Positions 37,948 to 46,789 are shown, counted from the first letter of the stretch. The stretch: DNA of 64,000 nucleotides from Pseudogemmobacter hezensis (GCF_013155295.1 NZ_JABJXT010000001.1:186001-250000); one strand, 5' to 3'. Program-made: numbers and translations. Notes: a model not told the origin generated them from the letters alone.

Positions 37948-38080
37948 GGAAACTCCGTTGTCTCTGGGCCCCCGAGGGGGTGCTTGCTCTGCGCCCGGCA
38001 CAGGACACCGGGCGTTATGTCCGAAAGCTAGGGCCATTCGCCTGCAAGGTGAAAGAGCCATTCCGCTTGCCAGATGCGGT

Positions 38081-38104
38081 CAACTGACAGTATTTTGTCA
38101 GTTG
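38081..38104. promoter_or_regulatory. Perfect 9-bp inverted repeat between tatA and HTH gene
   Basis: caactgaca - gtattt - tgtcagttg. It lies in the divergent promoter region, 102 bp before the HTH gene start and ~134 bp before tatA. The dyad has the size of an operator for a dimeric regulator. It lacks a T-tract, so it does not look like a terminator. Confidence 0.55.
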
Positions 38105-38206
38105 GGCGGTGCCGCATCATCCGCCTGCCCCACCTGCGCTGCCCAGCCCCACCCTGACCCGACCTGATCCGCCCCGCCCTGACCGATGTGACTGGCTTCA
38201 CCAAAG

Positions 38207-38647
38207 ATGAAACGAGACGACCGCCTTTACGATCTGGTGCAGATCCTGCGCGACGGCAGATTGCACACCGCCGAAGAGCTGGCGGGCCAGCTGGGCGTCT
38301 CGACCCGGACGGTCTGGCGCGACATGGCGATGATGGCGGCGACCGGGCTTCCCGTCACCGGCGAGCGGGGGCTGGGCTATATCCTGCGTTCGCCGCTGAT
38401 GCTGCCGCCGACCGTGCTGACCCCTGACGAACTGGAGGCCCTGGCCAGCGGGCTGCGCCATGTCGAGGCTGAAAACCCCGCCCTGGCCCGCGCCGCCCGC
38501 AGCCTGCTTTACAAAATCTCAACCCTGCTGCCCCAGGCCGGGATTGACCCGAATACCGAAGATACGGATGCGGACGCCGTCACAGCCGACATCAGCCGTG
38601 AAAGCCCGGCTGCCGCCCCCGAGGCCCCGCCAGAGGGCGGCACCTGA
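38207..38647 (+). CDS. YafY/DeoR-like HTH protein lacking a WYL domain
   Basis: 146 residues. The N-terminal winged HTH (~1-60) reads RDDRLYDLVQILRDGRLHTAEELAGQLGVSTRTVWRDM, as in YafY/PafBC-type regulators. A segment up to ~115 (LPPTVLTPDELEALASGL, ARSLLYKISTLLP) also matches that family. The usual WYL effector domain is absent; the chain ends in a short Ala/Pro/Glu-rich tail. It may be a natural short regulator or a truncated one. A perfect inverted repeat upstream could be its operator. Confidence 0.78.
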   Translation: MKRDDRLYDLVQILRDGRLHTAEELAGQLGVSTRTVWRDMAMMAATGLPVTGERGLGYILRSPLMLPPTVLTPDELEALASGLRHVEAENPALARAARSLLYKISTLLPQAGIDPNTEDTDADAVTADISRESPAAAPEAPPEGGT

Positions 38648-38766
38648 TCCGGCCGCCGCCGCCGCTCTCGCGGGGCAAGGGGGGAGAGGGGCAAGCGGGG
38701 CGCGATCCTGCGCGCCCCAGCCGATGGCACATACCGCCATCCGGCAGGCCTGATGGGCGCTGCGGC

Positions 38767-39546
38767 TCAGACCGTCAGATTGTTCGCCCCGCCATCAAGC
38801 ATGATATTCTGCCCGATGATGAAGCCGGCATGGGCCGAGCACAGGAATGCGCAGGCCGCGCCGAACTCGGCGGTGGTGCCATAGCGCCCGGCAGGGATGC
38901 CGCTTTCGCGCTGCTTTTTCGCCGCCTCAACGCTGATGCTTTCGCGGGCCGCAAGGCCTTGATCCAGCGCGACGGCGCGGTCGGTCGCATGCAGCCCCGG
39001 CAGCAGGTTGTTGATCGCCACGCCCTTGCCCGCCACCTGCCGCGAGGTGCCCGCGACAAAGCCCGTCAGCCCGTTGCGGGCCGCATTCGACAGACCCAGC
39101 ACATCCACCGGCGCCCGGACCGAAGCCGAGGTGATATTGACCACCCGCCCCCAGCCCCGCGCCGCCATCGCAGGCACCAGCGCCTGCATCAGCGCAATCG
39201 GCGTCAGCATATTGGCATCGAGCGCGCGGATGAAATCCTCGCGCGACCAGTCGGTCCAGACACCGGGGGGCGGCCCGCCCGCATTGGTGACCAGGATATC
39301 GGCGCCCTCGGCCTGCTCCAGCACCCGGGCCCGGGCTGCGGCCTCGGTAATATCCGCCACCACAGGCGTCACCGAAACCTGATATTTCTCCGATAGTTCC
39401 GTCGCCGTCCTGCGCAAAGCCTCTTCGCCACGGGCGCAGATCACCAGCTCGACCCCGGCCTCGGCAAGCGCCGCAGCGCATCCCCGCCCCAGCCCCTTTG
39501 AGGCCGCCGTCACCAGCGCCTTCTTCCCACGAATACCCAGATCCAT
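38767..39546 (-). CDS. SDR-fold oxidoreductase with altered active site
   Basis: 259 residues with TAASKGLGRGCA (cofactor site), NAGGPPPG and a C-terminal IGQNIMLDGG, typical of FabG-like SDR proteins. A serine is kept in NITSASV, but the YxxxK motif is replaced by SNAAR, so both catalytic Tyr and Lys are changed. A known branch of SDR proteins looks like this. Its members may be non-catalytic or use another mechanism. Substrate unknown. The upstream region is full of short tandem repeats. Confidence 0.85.
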   Translation of the reverse strand: MDLGIRGKKALVTAASKGLGRGCAAALAEAGVELVICARGEEALRRTATELSEKYQVSVTPVVADITEAAARARVLEQAEGADILVTNAGGPPPGVWTDWSREDFIRALDANMLTPIALMQALVPAMAARGWGRVVNITSASVRAPVDVLGLSNAARNGLTGFVAGTSRQVAGKGVAINNLLPGLHATDRAVALDQGLAARESISVEAAKKQRESGIPAGRYGTTAEFGAACAFLCSAHAGFIIGQNIMLDGGANNLTV

Positions 39547-39567
39547 TCCGCTTCCTTCCTTTATATA

Positions 39568-39593
39568 GGGCCTTTGTATCGGGCCTTTGTATC
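39568..39593. repeat. 13-bp tandem repeat, two copies plus a partial
   Basis: gggcctttgtatc at 39568-39580 and 39581-39593, then a decayed cggctttgcgc. Confidence 0.9.
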
Positions 39594-39625
39594 CGGCTTT
39601 GCGCCCGGAAAACCGCGCCCTGCAC

Positions 39626-39670
39626 CAGTCTGACCTGACCCAGTCTGACCTGACCCAATCTCACCTGACC
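39626..39670. repeat. 15-bp tandem repeat, three copies
   Basis: cagtctgacctgacc (39626-39640), the same (39641-39655) and caatctcacctgacc (39656-39670). Confidence 0.9.
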
Positions 39671-39941
39671 CGCCCCGTCCAGCCAGCTTTGAACCTGCCG
39701 CGCATCGAGCCTGCCGCACATCCCGGGCCGTCCGGCGCGAAGGTGTGCTGCCTGATCCGATGATGCAAGTGGCCAATACAGATGGGCTGATCTGCCTGCT
39801 GGCCCGCAGGCTGACCTATGCCTGCCGATCGGCCCCGCCAGTGCGGCAAAACCAGCCGCCGTTTGACCCTGCCCGCCTCCACTGATATTGGTTTGAAGGA
39901 TAATGGATTGGAAAGGCGTTCCAGGCCAGACTTATACGCGC

Positions 39942-39960
39942 GGGCCTGCATATCAGGCCC
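39942..39960. promoter_or_regulatory. Perfect 7-bp inverted repeat upstream of Hint gene
   Basis: gggcctg - catat - caggccc, 75 bp before the Hint-protein ATG. Could be an operator or a leader hairpin; no T-tract follows. Confidence 0.4.
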
Positions 39961-40035
39961 AAAGCCCACCCAGCCCAGCCCTGCGGCCCAACCGCACCTT
40001 TTGCAGGCCAATTTCTCCAGGAACGATTGCAGATA

Positions 40036-41106
40036 ATGTCAGATAAAACTGCATCGGAGGAAGGCCCCGCTTTGGGAACCGCCTCTGCAGATCAGTCGCG
40101 CCAGACAACGCCGGGTCATGCCTGTCAGGTTTTCCCGGCCGAGGACGTGTTTGTTTCAGCGGGTGTGAACAGCGGCGATGGCGTGGCCCCCCCCGATGAG
40201 GTTGAAACCGGCGACATCTATCAGCTGGAACCAGAGGCGCACCCCAGGCGTCTTTTGCTGACCCATGCCGCAAGCGGGGCCGAGCCCCTGGTCGCGCCCG
40301 GCTCGGCGGTGGGCGCGGCGGGTGATCCGGTGCATCTGCTGGCCCGCTATACGCTGATGGCGGATGATGGCGACCGGGTCGAGCTGCTGCTCTTGCAGGT
40401 TGCCGGGGCGCTTTGGGTGCTGCCGCTCTCGCCGATGTCGGATCGCAGCGAATATACGCTGCTGGCGGTTGAGGCTTCGCCGCGTGACGTGCGGCTGACC
40501 GAGATGATGAGCCTTTCTTTCGCCCGGGGCACCCGGATCTCGCTGGCCAGTGGCCAGATGGTGGCGATTGAGACGCTGACCCCCGGCATGAAGCTGCTGA
40601 CCCGCGACCATGGCCCGCAAGAGCTGCGCCATATCGGCCAGGCCAGTCTGCGCGCCGTCGGGGCCTTTGCCCCGGTGGTGATCCCGGCGGGAACGCTGGG
40701 CAATTCGGCCGATCTGATCGTCAGCCAGCATCACCGCATGTTCCTTTACCAGCGGCGCAAACTGGCCGAAGTGCCCACCTCTGAGGTGCTGGTCCAGGCC
40801 CGCCATCTGGTTGATGATGAGACCGTTTTCATCCGTGAAGGCGGGGTCACCGACTGGTTCAGCCTGATCTTTGACCACCACGAAATCATCTATGCCGAGG
40901 GGATCCCGGTCGAAAGCCTGATGGTCAATGACGCCACAATCTCGCGGCTGCCGCCCGAATACGCATCAGAGCTGCGCCGCCAGTTTCCCGGCCTCGCACA
41001 TGTGCAGCATTTCGGGACCGAGGCTGGCCGGCAGTTTCTGGAAAGCGTCGGCGGCCCCGCCCAATGGCTGCCCCGCCCCCGCAACCGCAACCGCAAACCA
41101 AGATAG
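40036..41106 (+). CDS. Hint-domain protein with Cys-to-Ser change at the autoprocessing position
   Basis: 356 residues. The C-terminal part from ~160 is a Hedgehog/intein (Hint) domain of the Rhodobacterales type: SFARGTRISLASGQMVAIETLTPGMKLLTRDHG, then SADLIVSQHHRMFL and FDHHEIIYAEGIPVESL. The first residue of the Hint fold, normally Cys (CFTRGT), is Ser161 here. The N-terminal ~155 residues are of unknown fold. No RTX repeats or signal peptide are seen. Such proteins are often secreted or surface-linked. The ATG at 40036 is preferred to a TTG at 40027. A 14-bp repeat follows the stop. Confidence 0.82.
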   Translation: MSDKTASEEGPALGTASADQSRQTTPGHACQVFPAEDVFVSAGVNSGDGVAPPDEVETGDIYQLEPEAHPRRLLLTHAASGAEPLVAPGSAVGAAGDPVHLLARYTLMADDGDRVELLLLQVAGALWVLPLSPMSDRSEYTLLAVEASPRDVRLTEMMSLSFARGTRISLASGQMVAIETLTPGMKLLTRDHGPQELRHIGQASLRAVGAFAPVVIPAGTLGNSADLIVSQHHRMFLYQRRKLAEVPTSEVLVQARHLVDDETVFIREGGVTDWFSLIFDHHEIIYAEGIPVESLMVNDATISRLPPEYASELRRQFPGLAHVQHFGTEAGRQFLESVGGPAQWLPRPRNRNRKPR

Positions 41107-41114
41107 GGATCTGA

Positions 41115-41157
41115 ACCCAGGCTGCGATACCCAGGCTGCGGATACCCAGGCTGCGAT
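41115..41157. repeat. 14/15-bp tandem repeat after the Hint gene
   Basis: acccaggctgcgat (41115-41128), acccaggctgcggat (41129-41143) and acccaggctgcgat (41144-41157), starting 9 bp after the stop codon. Confidence 0.9.
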
Positions 41158-41274
41158 CTGCAGCCACGGCCTGCGGCGCCCCCCCTGCGGCGGCCTGACG
41201 CATGCGCCCCGCAGGGCCTGCCTTCTGTCACCAGCTGCAATCAACCGGCCGCCGCCAGCCAGGTTCCGGGCAGC

Positions 41275-42261
41275 TCAGTTCCAGGGAACAATCGCCTGCC
41301 AGCCCTTGCCGTCGTGTTTCAGCGAGGACGGGTCCAGCTTTTGGCGCATCGGGACCGAGGTGGTGCCCATGTTCCAAAGAAAAGCATTCTTTGGCAAAGG
41401 CTTGTCCATCCCGATCAGCGGCGACATGGTGGCGGTGACGATCCCCTGCAATGTCAGCTCGCCCTCTTCCATCGTGGCAATCAGCGAAGAGCTGGCCCCC
41501 GGCGTAATGTCGCAGCTGAAATAGAGCATGGTCTCTTCACCGCGCAGACGGCGCTGCTCGCAGCCCTGCCAGGAGAACTGCCAGCCATTCTCATCGCCGA
41601 ACCGCCCGTCATAGCCGATCACCCAGACCGGGCCTGCGGGATTTTGCCGCTCTGACCAGCGGATTGCACCGCGCCGCTCGCCTGCGCCCCAGGCGCCCTC
41701 GGGCATGATGTCATCCGAGACATTGCGGCTGAGGCGGAAGGCCACCCAGTCATGCACCCAGGGCATCGCCGAGCCCGAGCGCGAGAAATTCACCGGCGGG
41801 CCTTCAAGACTGACCCGCTCATAGACGAAATCAGTCCAGGTATCGCCGGGGTTTTCATACTCTCCGAGCTGAATATAGGCCGCATTGGGCAGGTATTCGG
41901 CGGCAAGACCCGGCTCGCAATGCACCTCGCCCGGGCCTTTCCCGGTCATCAAATGCAATGAGGTGATCGCGTAGTCCTGCCCCCCGACCGTCACCAGAAC
42001 CGCGTTCGAGGCCCAGCCGCATTGCGAAATCTCAACCCAGCCGATGCGGTTTGACGCCGTCAGCACGGCCCGTTCGATGTTACTGCGCAGGGCGTCATCC
42101 CCTTCGCGCAGCTGCGAAAGGGCCTCGCGGTCACCGTTGTCGCTGAACCAGGCGGCCTGCAAAGGACCGGCCAGCGGCCCGCTCAGCGCTGCCGCCACGA
42201 TCAGCATCGCGCAGGCGCGGAGTGAGACGGGATTAAAAAAGGCCAGGGATTTTCGCCACAT
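41275..42261 (-). CDS. Secreted trypsin-like (V8-type) serine protease candidate
   Basis: 328 residues with an N-terminal hydrophobic signal (~15-36, ending LQA-AW). The sequence fits a chymotrypsin/V8 fold: His103 in AITSLHLMTG (in place of TAAH), Asp171 in VHDWVAFRLS, and Ser257 in CDITPGASSSLI (in place of GxSGSP), in correct order and spacing. Four cysteines (81, 115, 234, 250) could form two disulfides. The motifs are weak, so it may be an inactive or very divergent member. Not seen next to any obvious partner; convergent with the Hint-protein gene. Confidence 0.6.
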   Translation of the reverse strand: MWRKSLAFFNPVSLRACAMLIVAAALSGPLAGPLQAAWFSDNGDREALSQLREGDDALRSNIERAVLTASNRIGWVEISQCGWASNAVLVTVGGQDYAITSLHLMTGKGPGEVHCEPGLAAEYLPNAAYIQLGEYENPGDTWTDFVYERVSLEGPPVNFSRSGSAMPWVHDWVAFRLSRNVSDDIMPEGAWGAGERRGAIRWSERQNPAGPVWVIGYDGRFGDENGWQFSWQGCEQRRLRGEETMLYFSCDITPGASSSLIATMEEGELTLQGIVTATMSPLIGMDKPLPKNAFLWNMGTTSVPMRQKLDPSSLKHDGKGWQAIVPWN

Positions 42262-42409
42262 AGATCACCAAAAACAACCAGGATGACACAAGGCAATCAC
42301 GCCGCCTGCGGCTTGTCCAGTCACCCCGGCCCGCCTGCAGCCCCCTGGCTGATCGGATTCCTTACCTTGCTGATAGACGAACGCCGCGCCAGGCGCTAAA
42401 AGCCGCGCC

Positions 42410-44008
42410 ATGTTGGACAACGCCCCCACCCTTCCGCCCGAAATTGCACGCCGCCGGACCTTTGCGATCATCGCACACCCGGATGCCGGAAAAACCACGC
42501 TTACGGAAAAGTTCCTGCTGTTCGGGGGCGCGATCCAAATGGCGGGCCAGGTCCGCGCCAAGGGCGAGGCGCGGCGCACGCGCTCGGACTTCCTGAAGAT
42601 GGAGCAGGACCGGGGCATCTCGGTTTCCGCCTCGGCGATGTCGTTCGAATACCGCGAATTCCGCTTCAACCTGGTCGACACACCCGGCCACTCGGATTTC
42701 TCGGAAGACACATATCGCACGCTGACGGCCGTCGATGCCGCGATCATGGTGATCGACGGCGCGAAAGGCGTGGAAAGCCAGACCCGCAAGCTGTTTGAGG
42801 TCTGCCGGTTGCGCGACCTGCCGATCCTGACCTTTTGTAACAAGATGGACCGCGAGGCCCGCGACACTTTCGAGATCATCGACGAGATCCAGGAGAACCT
42901 GGCGATCGACGTCTGCCCGGCCTCCTGGCCGATCGGCTCGGGGCGTGATTTCCTTGGCGCCTATGATCTGCTGAATGACCGGCTGGAGCTGATGGACCGC
43001 GCCGACCGCAACAAGGTGGCGGAATCGGTCAAACTCGACGGGCTGGACGATCCGCGTCTGGCCGATCACATCCCCGCGGATCAGCTGGCGAAACTGCGTG
43101 AAGAGGTCGCCATGGCGCGGGAATTGCTGCCCGCCTTTGACCGTGCGGCCTTCCTGCATGGCGCGATGACGCCGATCTGGTTCGGCTCGGCGATCAACTC
43201 CTTCGGCGTGAAAGAGCTGATGGAGGGGATCGGCAATTACGGCCCCGAGCCGCAGCCGCAAAAGGCGATTGAACGTGCCGTCGGTGCCGAAGAGCCGAAA
43301 GTCACCGGATTCGTGTTCAAGGTTCAGGCCAATATGGACCCAAAGCACCGCGACCGCGTGGCCTTTGTGCGTCTGGCCTCGGGCCATTTTGAACGCGGCA
43401 TGAAACTGACGCATGTGCGCTCGAAAAAGCCGATGGCGGTGACCAATCCGGTCCTCTTCCTCGCCGCCGACCGCGAGCTGGCGGATGAGGCCTGGGCGGG
43501 CGATATCATCGGCATCCCGAACCACGGGCAGCTGCGGATCGGCGATGCGCTGACCGAGGGCGAGACGCTGCGCTTTACCGGCATTCCGTCATTCGCGCCG
43601 GAACTCTTGCAAAACATCCGCTCGACCGACCCGATGAAGGCCAAGCACCTGGAAAAGGCGCTGATGCAATTCGCCGAGGAAGGCGCCGCGAAAGTGTTCA
43701 AGCCCGCCATCGGTTCGGGCTTTATCGTCGGCGTGGTCGGCGCGCTGCAATTCGACGTGCTGGCCTCACGGATCGGGCTGGAATACTCGATCCCGGTGCG
43801 GTTCGAGCCCTCGCAATTCGCCTCGGCCCGCTGGATTTCCGGCGACAAGGCCGAGATCGAGAAGATGGTGAACGTCAACAAGCAGCATATCGCCACCGAC
43901 AATGACGGCGATCTGGTTTTCCTGACGCGTTTGCAATGGGATATCGACCGGGTGGTGCGCGACTATCCGGGGCTGAAACTGACGGCGACCAAGGAAATGA
44001 TGGTCTGA
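42410..44008 (+). CDS. prfC: Peptide chain release factor 3
   Basis: Translational GTPase that recycles RF1/RF2 from the ribosome after termination. 532 residues. GTPase motifs are HPDAGKTTLTEK (G1, ~24), GISVSASAMSFEY (switch I), DTPGHSDFSEDTYR (G3) and FCNKMDREARD (G4). FVFKVQANMDPKHRDR and the C-terminal domain match RF3 rather than EF-G. Start ATG 42410 has no strong ribosome-binding site. A hairpin follows. Confidence 0.97.
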   Translation: MLDNAPTLPPEIARRRTFAIIAHPDAGKTTLTEKFLLFGGAIQMAGQVRAKGEARRTRSDFLKMEQDRGISVSASAMSFEYREFRFNLVDTPGHSDFSEDTYRTLTAVDAAIMVIDGAKGVESQTRKLFEVCRLRDLPILTFCNKMDREARDTFEIIDEIQENLAIDVCPASWPIGSGRDFLGAYDLLNDRLELMDRADRNKVAESVKLDGLDDPRLADHIPADQLAKLREEVAMARELLPAFDRAAFLHGAMTPIWFGSAINSFGVKELMEGIGNYGPEPQPQKAIERAVGAEEPKVTGFVFKVQANMDPKHRDRVAFVRLASGHFERGMKLTHVRSKKPMAVTNPVLFLAADRELADEAWAGDIIGIPNHGQLRIGDALTEGETLRFTGIPSFAPELLQNIRSTDPMKAKHLEKALMQFAEEGAAKVFKPAIGSGFIVGVVGALQFDVLASRIGLEYSIPVRFEPSQFASARWISGDKAEIEKMVNVNKQHIATDNDGDLVFLTRLQWDIDRVVRDYPGLKLTATKEMMV

Positions 44009-44051
44009 TTCTGCCTCAGCCCAGACTTTGGAAGCAGACTTTGGAACAGCA

Positions 44052-44077
44052 AAGGCCGGGAGCTGTCTCCCGGCCTT
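44052..44077. terminator. Hairpin between convergent prfC and zf-TFIIB genes
   Basis: Perfect 11-bp stem aaggccgggag / ctcccggcctt with loop ctgt. T-tracts are short on both sides. Confidence 0.8.
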
Positions 44078-44098
44078 ATCCATTGGCGCTTTGACGGC

Positions 44099-44587
44099 TC
44101 AGAAATCGAAGATATCGCCCAGAATATCGCCGAAACGGCCCCTTGAGCGGCCATTCCTGCCGTGACGGCCCCTGTCGTAACGGTCGTCGTCGTCATCATC
44201 GTCGTCATCACGGCGGCGGCGGTCGTGATCGCGCCGCTCTGACCAGTCATCATCGCTGCGCCGACTGGCGCGGCGTTCCTCTGCCATTGCCCCGCCGGCG
44301 GCCTGCCGCGCATCCCGATAGGGCTCTGCGGCCTGCACCGGAGCAGCCACAGGGCCCGCAACAGGCGCGGCTGCTGGCGGCGGTGGCGGGGGAACAACAG
44401 CAGGCCGGGCCGCGACAGCAGGCTCTGGCTGGATGACCGGAGGCATCGCCTGGCGGCCCGCCACCTCGATCAGCTTGTCCAACTCTCCCCGGTCAAGCCA
44501 GATCCCCCGACACTTCGGGCAATAGTCGATTTCGACCCCCTGGCGCTCTGTCATCAGGAGCGTTTCATTATCGACCGGGCACTTCAT
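44099..44587 (-). CDS. zf-TFIIB domain protein with Asp/Arg-rich tail
   Basis: 162 residues. The N-terminal ~40 form the small zinc domain of the zf-TFIIB family: KCPVDNETLLMTERQGVEIDYCPKC then RGIWLDRGELDKL. Next comes an Ala/Pro/Val-rich linker (~50-90). The tail is very charged, with runs of Arg and a stretch of nine consecutive Asp, and ends in GRFGDILGDIFDF. Function unknown; the family is widespread in proteobacteria. Convergent with prfC. Confidence 0.85.
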   Translation of the reverse strand: MKCPVDNETLLMTERQGVEIDYCPKCRGIWLDRGELDKLIEVAGRQAMPPVIQPEPAVAARPAVVPPPPPPAAAPVAGPVAAPVQAAEPYRDARQAAGGAMAEERRASRRSDDDWSERRDHDRRRRDDDDDDDDDRYDRGRHGRNGRSRGRFGDILGDIFDF

Positions 44588-44965
44588 TCTTCACCTCGTG
44601 CTGAATTCAGTCCCGGATGTTGGAACTGCCCGGTCCGACCGCAAGCCCCGGCGCCTGCTTTGTTTTCAACCGCAGGCGAAGAACCGCCGCCCCCGCCTTT
44701 CGGCCTAACGCCCTGCTTTCCGCCGCAGGGGCTTCGTTAACCTCAATTCCGGAACCAATCCCCAGAATGCGGCGGCGCGATGCAGCGGTTTCGTCACAAT
44801 CACCCGTGAAAAAGCGCTTCAGATTGACCAATCGGCAAAATCGCGCTATCCGCCCGGTGAATGCCCGCAATCCGGCGGGATTTTTCCGTTGGGGCGCCTG
44901 AAAACCTGCGTCCCGCCCCACTTGTGGCCCATCGAGACAGATCGGCCCACCATTACTGGACGCAA
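44588..44965. other. Intergenic region and leader of the DEAD-box helicase gene
   Basis: 378 bp between divergent zf-TFIIB and helicase genes. No convincing gene. The plus-strand leader carries a terminator-like hairpin (44864-44885). Confidence 0.6.
44864..44885 (+). promoter_or_regulatory. Terminator-like hairpin in the helicase leader
   Basis: cccgc - aatccg - gcggg followed by attttt, ~80 nt before the helicase ATG. It has the form of an attenuator. The stem is only five G-C pairs. Confidence 0.4.
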
Positions 44966-46789
44966 ATGACCAAATTTTCCGACCTCGCCCTTGATCCCCG
45001 GGTTTTGCAAGCCGTCTCTGAAGCGGGCTATGAAACCCCGACCCCGATCCAGGCCGAAGCCATCCCCGAGGCCCTGAAGGGCCGCGATGTGCTGGGCATT
45101 GCCCAGACCGGCACCGGCAAGACCGCCAGCTTCACGCTGCCGATGATCACGCTGCTGGGCCAGGGCCGCGCCCGCGCCCGCATGCCGCGCAGCCTGGTGC
45201 TGGCACCAACGCGCGAGCTGGCCGCCCAGGTGGCCGAGAACTTTGACATCTACGCAAAACACACCAAACTGACCAAGGCGCTGCTGATCGGCGGCGTGGC
45301 CTTTGGTGAACAGGACAAGCTGATCGACCGTGGCGTCGACGTGCTGATCGCCACCCCGGGCCGCCTGCTGGATCATTTCGAGCGCGGCAAGCTTTTGCTG
45401 ACCGGCGTGCAGATCATGGTCGTCGATGAGGCGGACCGGATGCTCGACATGGGCTTCATCCCCGATATCGAGCGCATCTTCCAGCTGACGCCGTTTACGC
45501 GTCAGACCATGTTCTACTCGGCCACCATGGCCCCCGAGATCGAGCGGATCACCAATACCTTCCTGACCGCCCCCGCCCGGATCGAGGTTGCCCGCCAGGC
45601 CACCACCAACACCAATATCGACCAGAAACTGGTCTTCTTCACGCCGTCCCGCAAAGACCGCAGCTTCACCGAGAAACGCGCCGTCCTGCGCGAGCTGATC
45701 CGCGCCGAGGGCGAGGCCTGCACCAATGGCATCATCTTCTGCAACCGCAAGATGGATGTGGATGTTGTTGCCAAGTCACTGAAATCGCATGGTTTCAACG
45801 CAGCCCCGATCCATGGCGACCTGGATCAGTCGCAGCGGATGAAGACGCTGGATGCCTTCCGCGACGGCAGCCTGCATATCCTGGTGGCCTCGGATGTGGC
45901 GGCACGCGGGCTTGATATCCCGGCGGTCAGCCATGTGTTCAACTTCGACGTGCCCGGCCACCCCGAGGATTACGTCCACCGCATCGGCCGCACCGGCCGC
46001 GCCGGCCGTCATGGCCGCGCCTTTACCCTGGCCACCCCTGCCGATGCAAAACAGCTGGCGGCGGTCGAAAGCCTGGTGAAACAGGAAATCCCGCGGGCCG
46101 AACTGCCCGAGGGGCTGGACCTGGAAAACGCAGGCTCGTCTCGCAGCCGGGGCGAGCGCGGCGAGAAAGACGCGGATCGCAAAGGCGAACGCGGCAGCCG
46201 CGAGCGCAAACCGCGCGAGCGCAGCCGGGGTGGACGTGAGCGCAATCGTGATGAGGCCCGCGACGAAAATCGCAGCGCCGCCCAGGACACCGCAGCCGCC
46301 GCAGGCACCGCCGCCCAGGCCGAGCCGGTCGCCCAGCCTGAATCCAGCGCCAAACCGCAGGCCGAGCGCCGCGACAACGCGCGGGACCAGGGCCGTGACG
46401 GCTCTTCGCGCGGTCATTCGCATGGCGAGAATCGCCGCGACAATGGCAACCGTGATGGGGGCAACCGCGATGGCGGCAACCGTGAAGGCAGCTCGCGCGA
46501 CCACAGCCCCCGCGAACAGGGGCAAAGGGATCACGGGTCACGCGACCACGGCCCACGCGACCACAATGCGCGTGATGGTGGCCAGCGTGGCAATGACCGC
46601 AATGACCGTCGCGGCGATCGCCGTGACCGCCGCGATGACGGCCCCGCCGTGATCGGCATGGGCGACCACGTGCCTGATTTCATCCTGCGCAGCTTCAAAA
46701 TCAGCGCCCCCCCGGTCAGCAATGGCAGCGATGACGAGGATGAGGCCCCGGCCACCGCCCCCGTCCACGCCGATGCGCATGAGGATTGA
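44966..46789 (+). CDS. DEAD-box RNA helicase with long Arg/Gly/Asp-rich tail
   Basis: ATP-dependent RNA helicase of the RhlE/CsdA group. 607 residues from the ATG at 44966. Motifs in order: GYETPTPIQ (Q), AQTGTGKT (I), PTRELAAQV (Ia), ATPGRLLDH, VVDEADRMLDMGF (II), FYSATMAPE (III), IIFCNRK, ASDVAARGLDIP (V) and HRIGRTGRAGRHG (VI). From ~395 the protein becomes a ~180-residue disordered RNA-binding tail of RERKPRERSRG and NRDGG repeats. Roles are probably RNA remodelling at low temperature or in degradosome-like complexes. A strong terminator follows. Confidence 0.93.
   Translation: MTKFSDLALDPRVLQAVSEAGYETPTPIQAEAIPEALKGRDVLGIAQTGTGKTASFTLPMITLLGQGRARARMPRSLVLAPTRELAAQVAENFDIYAKHTKLTKALLIGGVAFGEQDKLIDRGVDVLIATPGRLLDHFERGKLLLTGVQIMVVDEADRMLDMGFIPDIERIFQLTPFTRQTMFYSATMAPEIERITNTFLTAPARIEVARQATTNTNIDQKLVFFTPSRKDRSFTEKRAVLRELIRAEGEACTNGIIFCNRKMDVDVVAKSLKSHGFNAAPIHGDLDQSQRMKTLDAFRDGSLHILVASDVAARGLDIPAVSHVFNFDVPGHPEDYVHRIGRTGRAGRHGRAFTLATPADAKQLAAVESLVKQEIPRAELPEGLDLENAGSSRSRGERGEKDADRKGERGSRERKPRERSRGGRERNRDEARDENRSAAQDTAAAAGTAAQAEPVAQPESSAKPQAERRDNARDQGRDGSSRGHSHGENRRDNGNRDGGNRDGGNREGSSRDHSPREQGQRDHGSRDHGPRDHNARDGGQRGNDRNDRRGDRRDRRDDGPAVIGMGDHVPDFILRSFKISAPPVSNGSDDEDEAPATAPVHADAHED

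Larger units (their letters stand above)
39547..40035. other. Repeat-rich intergenic region
   Basis: 489 bp without a supportable gene between the SDR and the Hint-domain gene. It holds a 13-bp repeat (39568-39593), a 15-bp repeat (39626-39670) and a 7-bp inverted repeat (39942-39960). The rest looks like non-coding spacer and divergent promoters. Confidence 0.7.
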
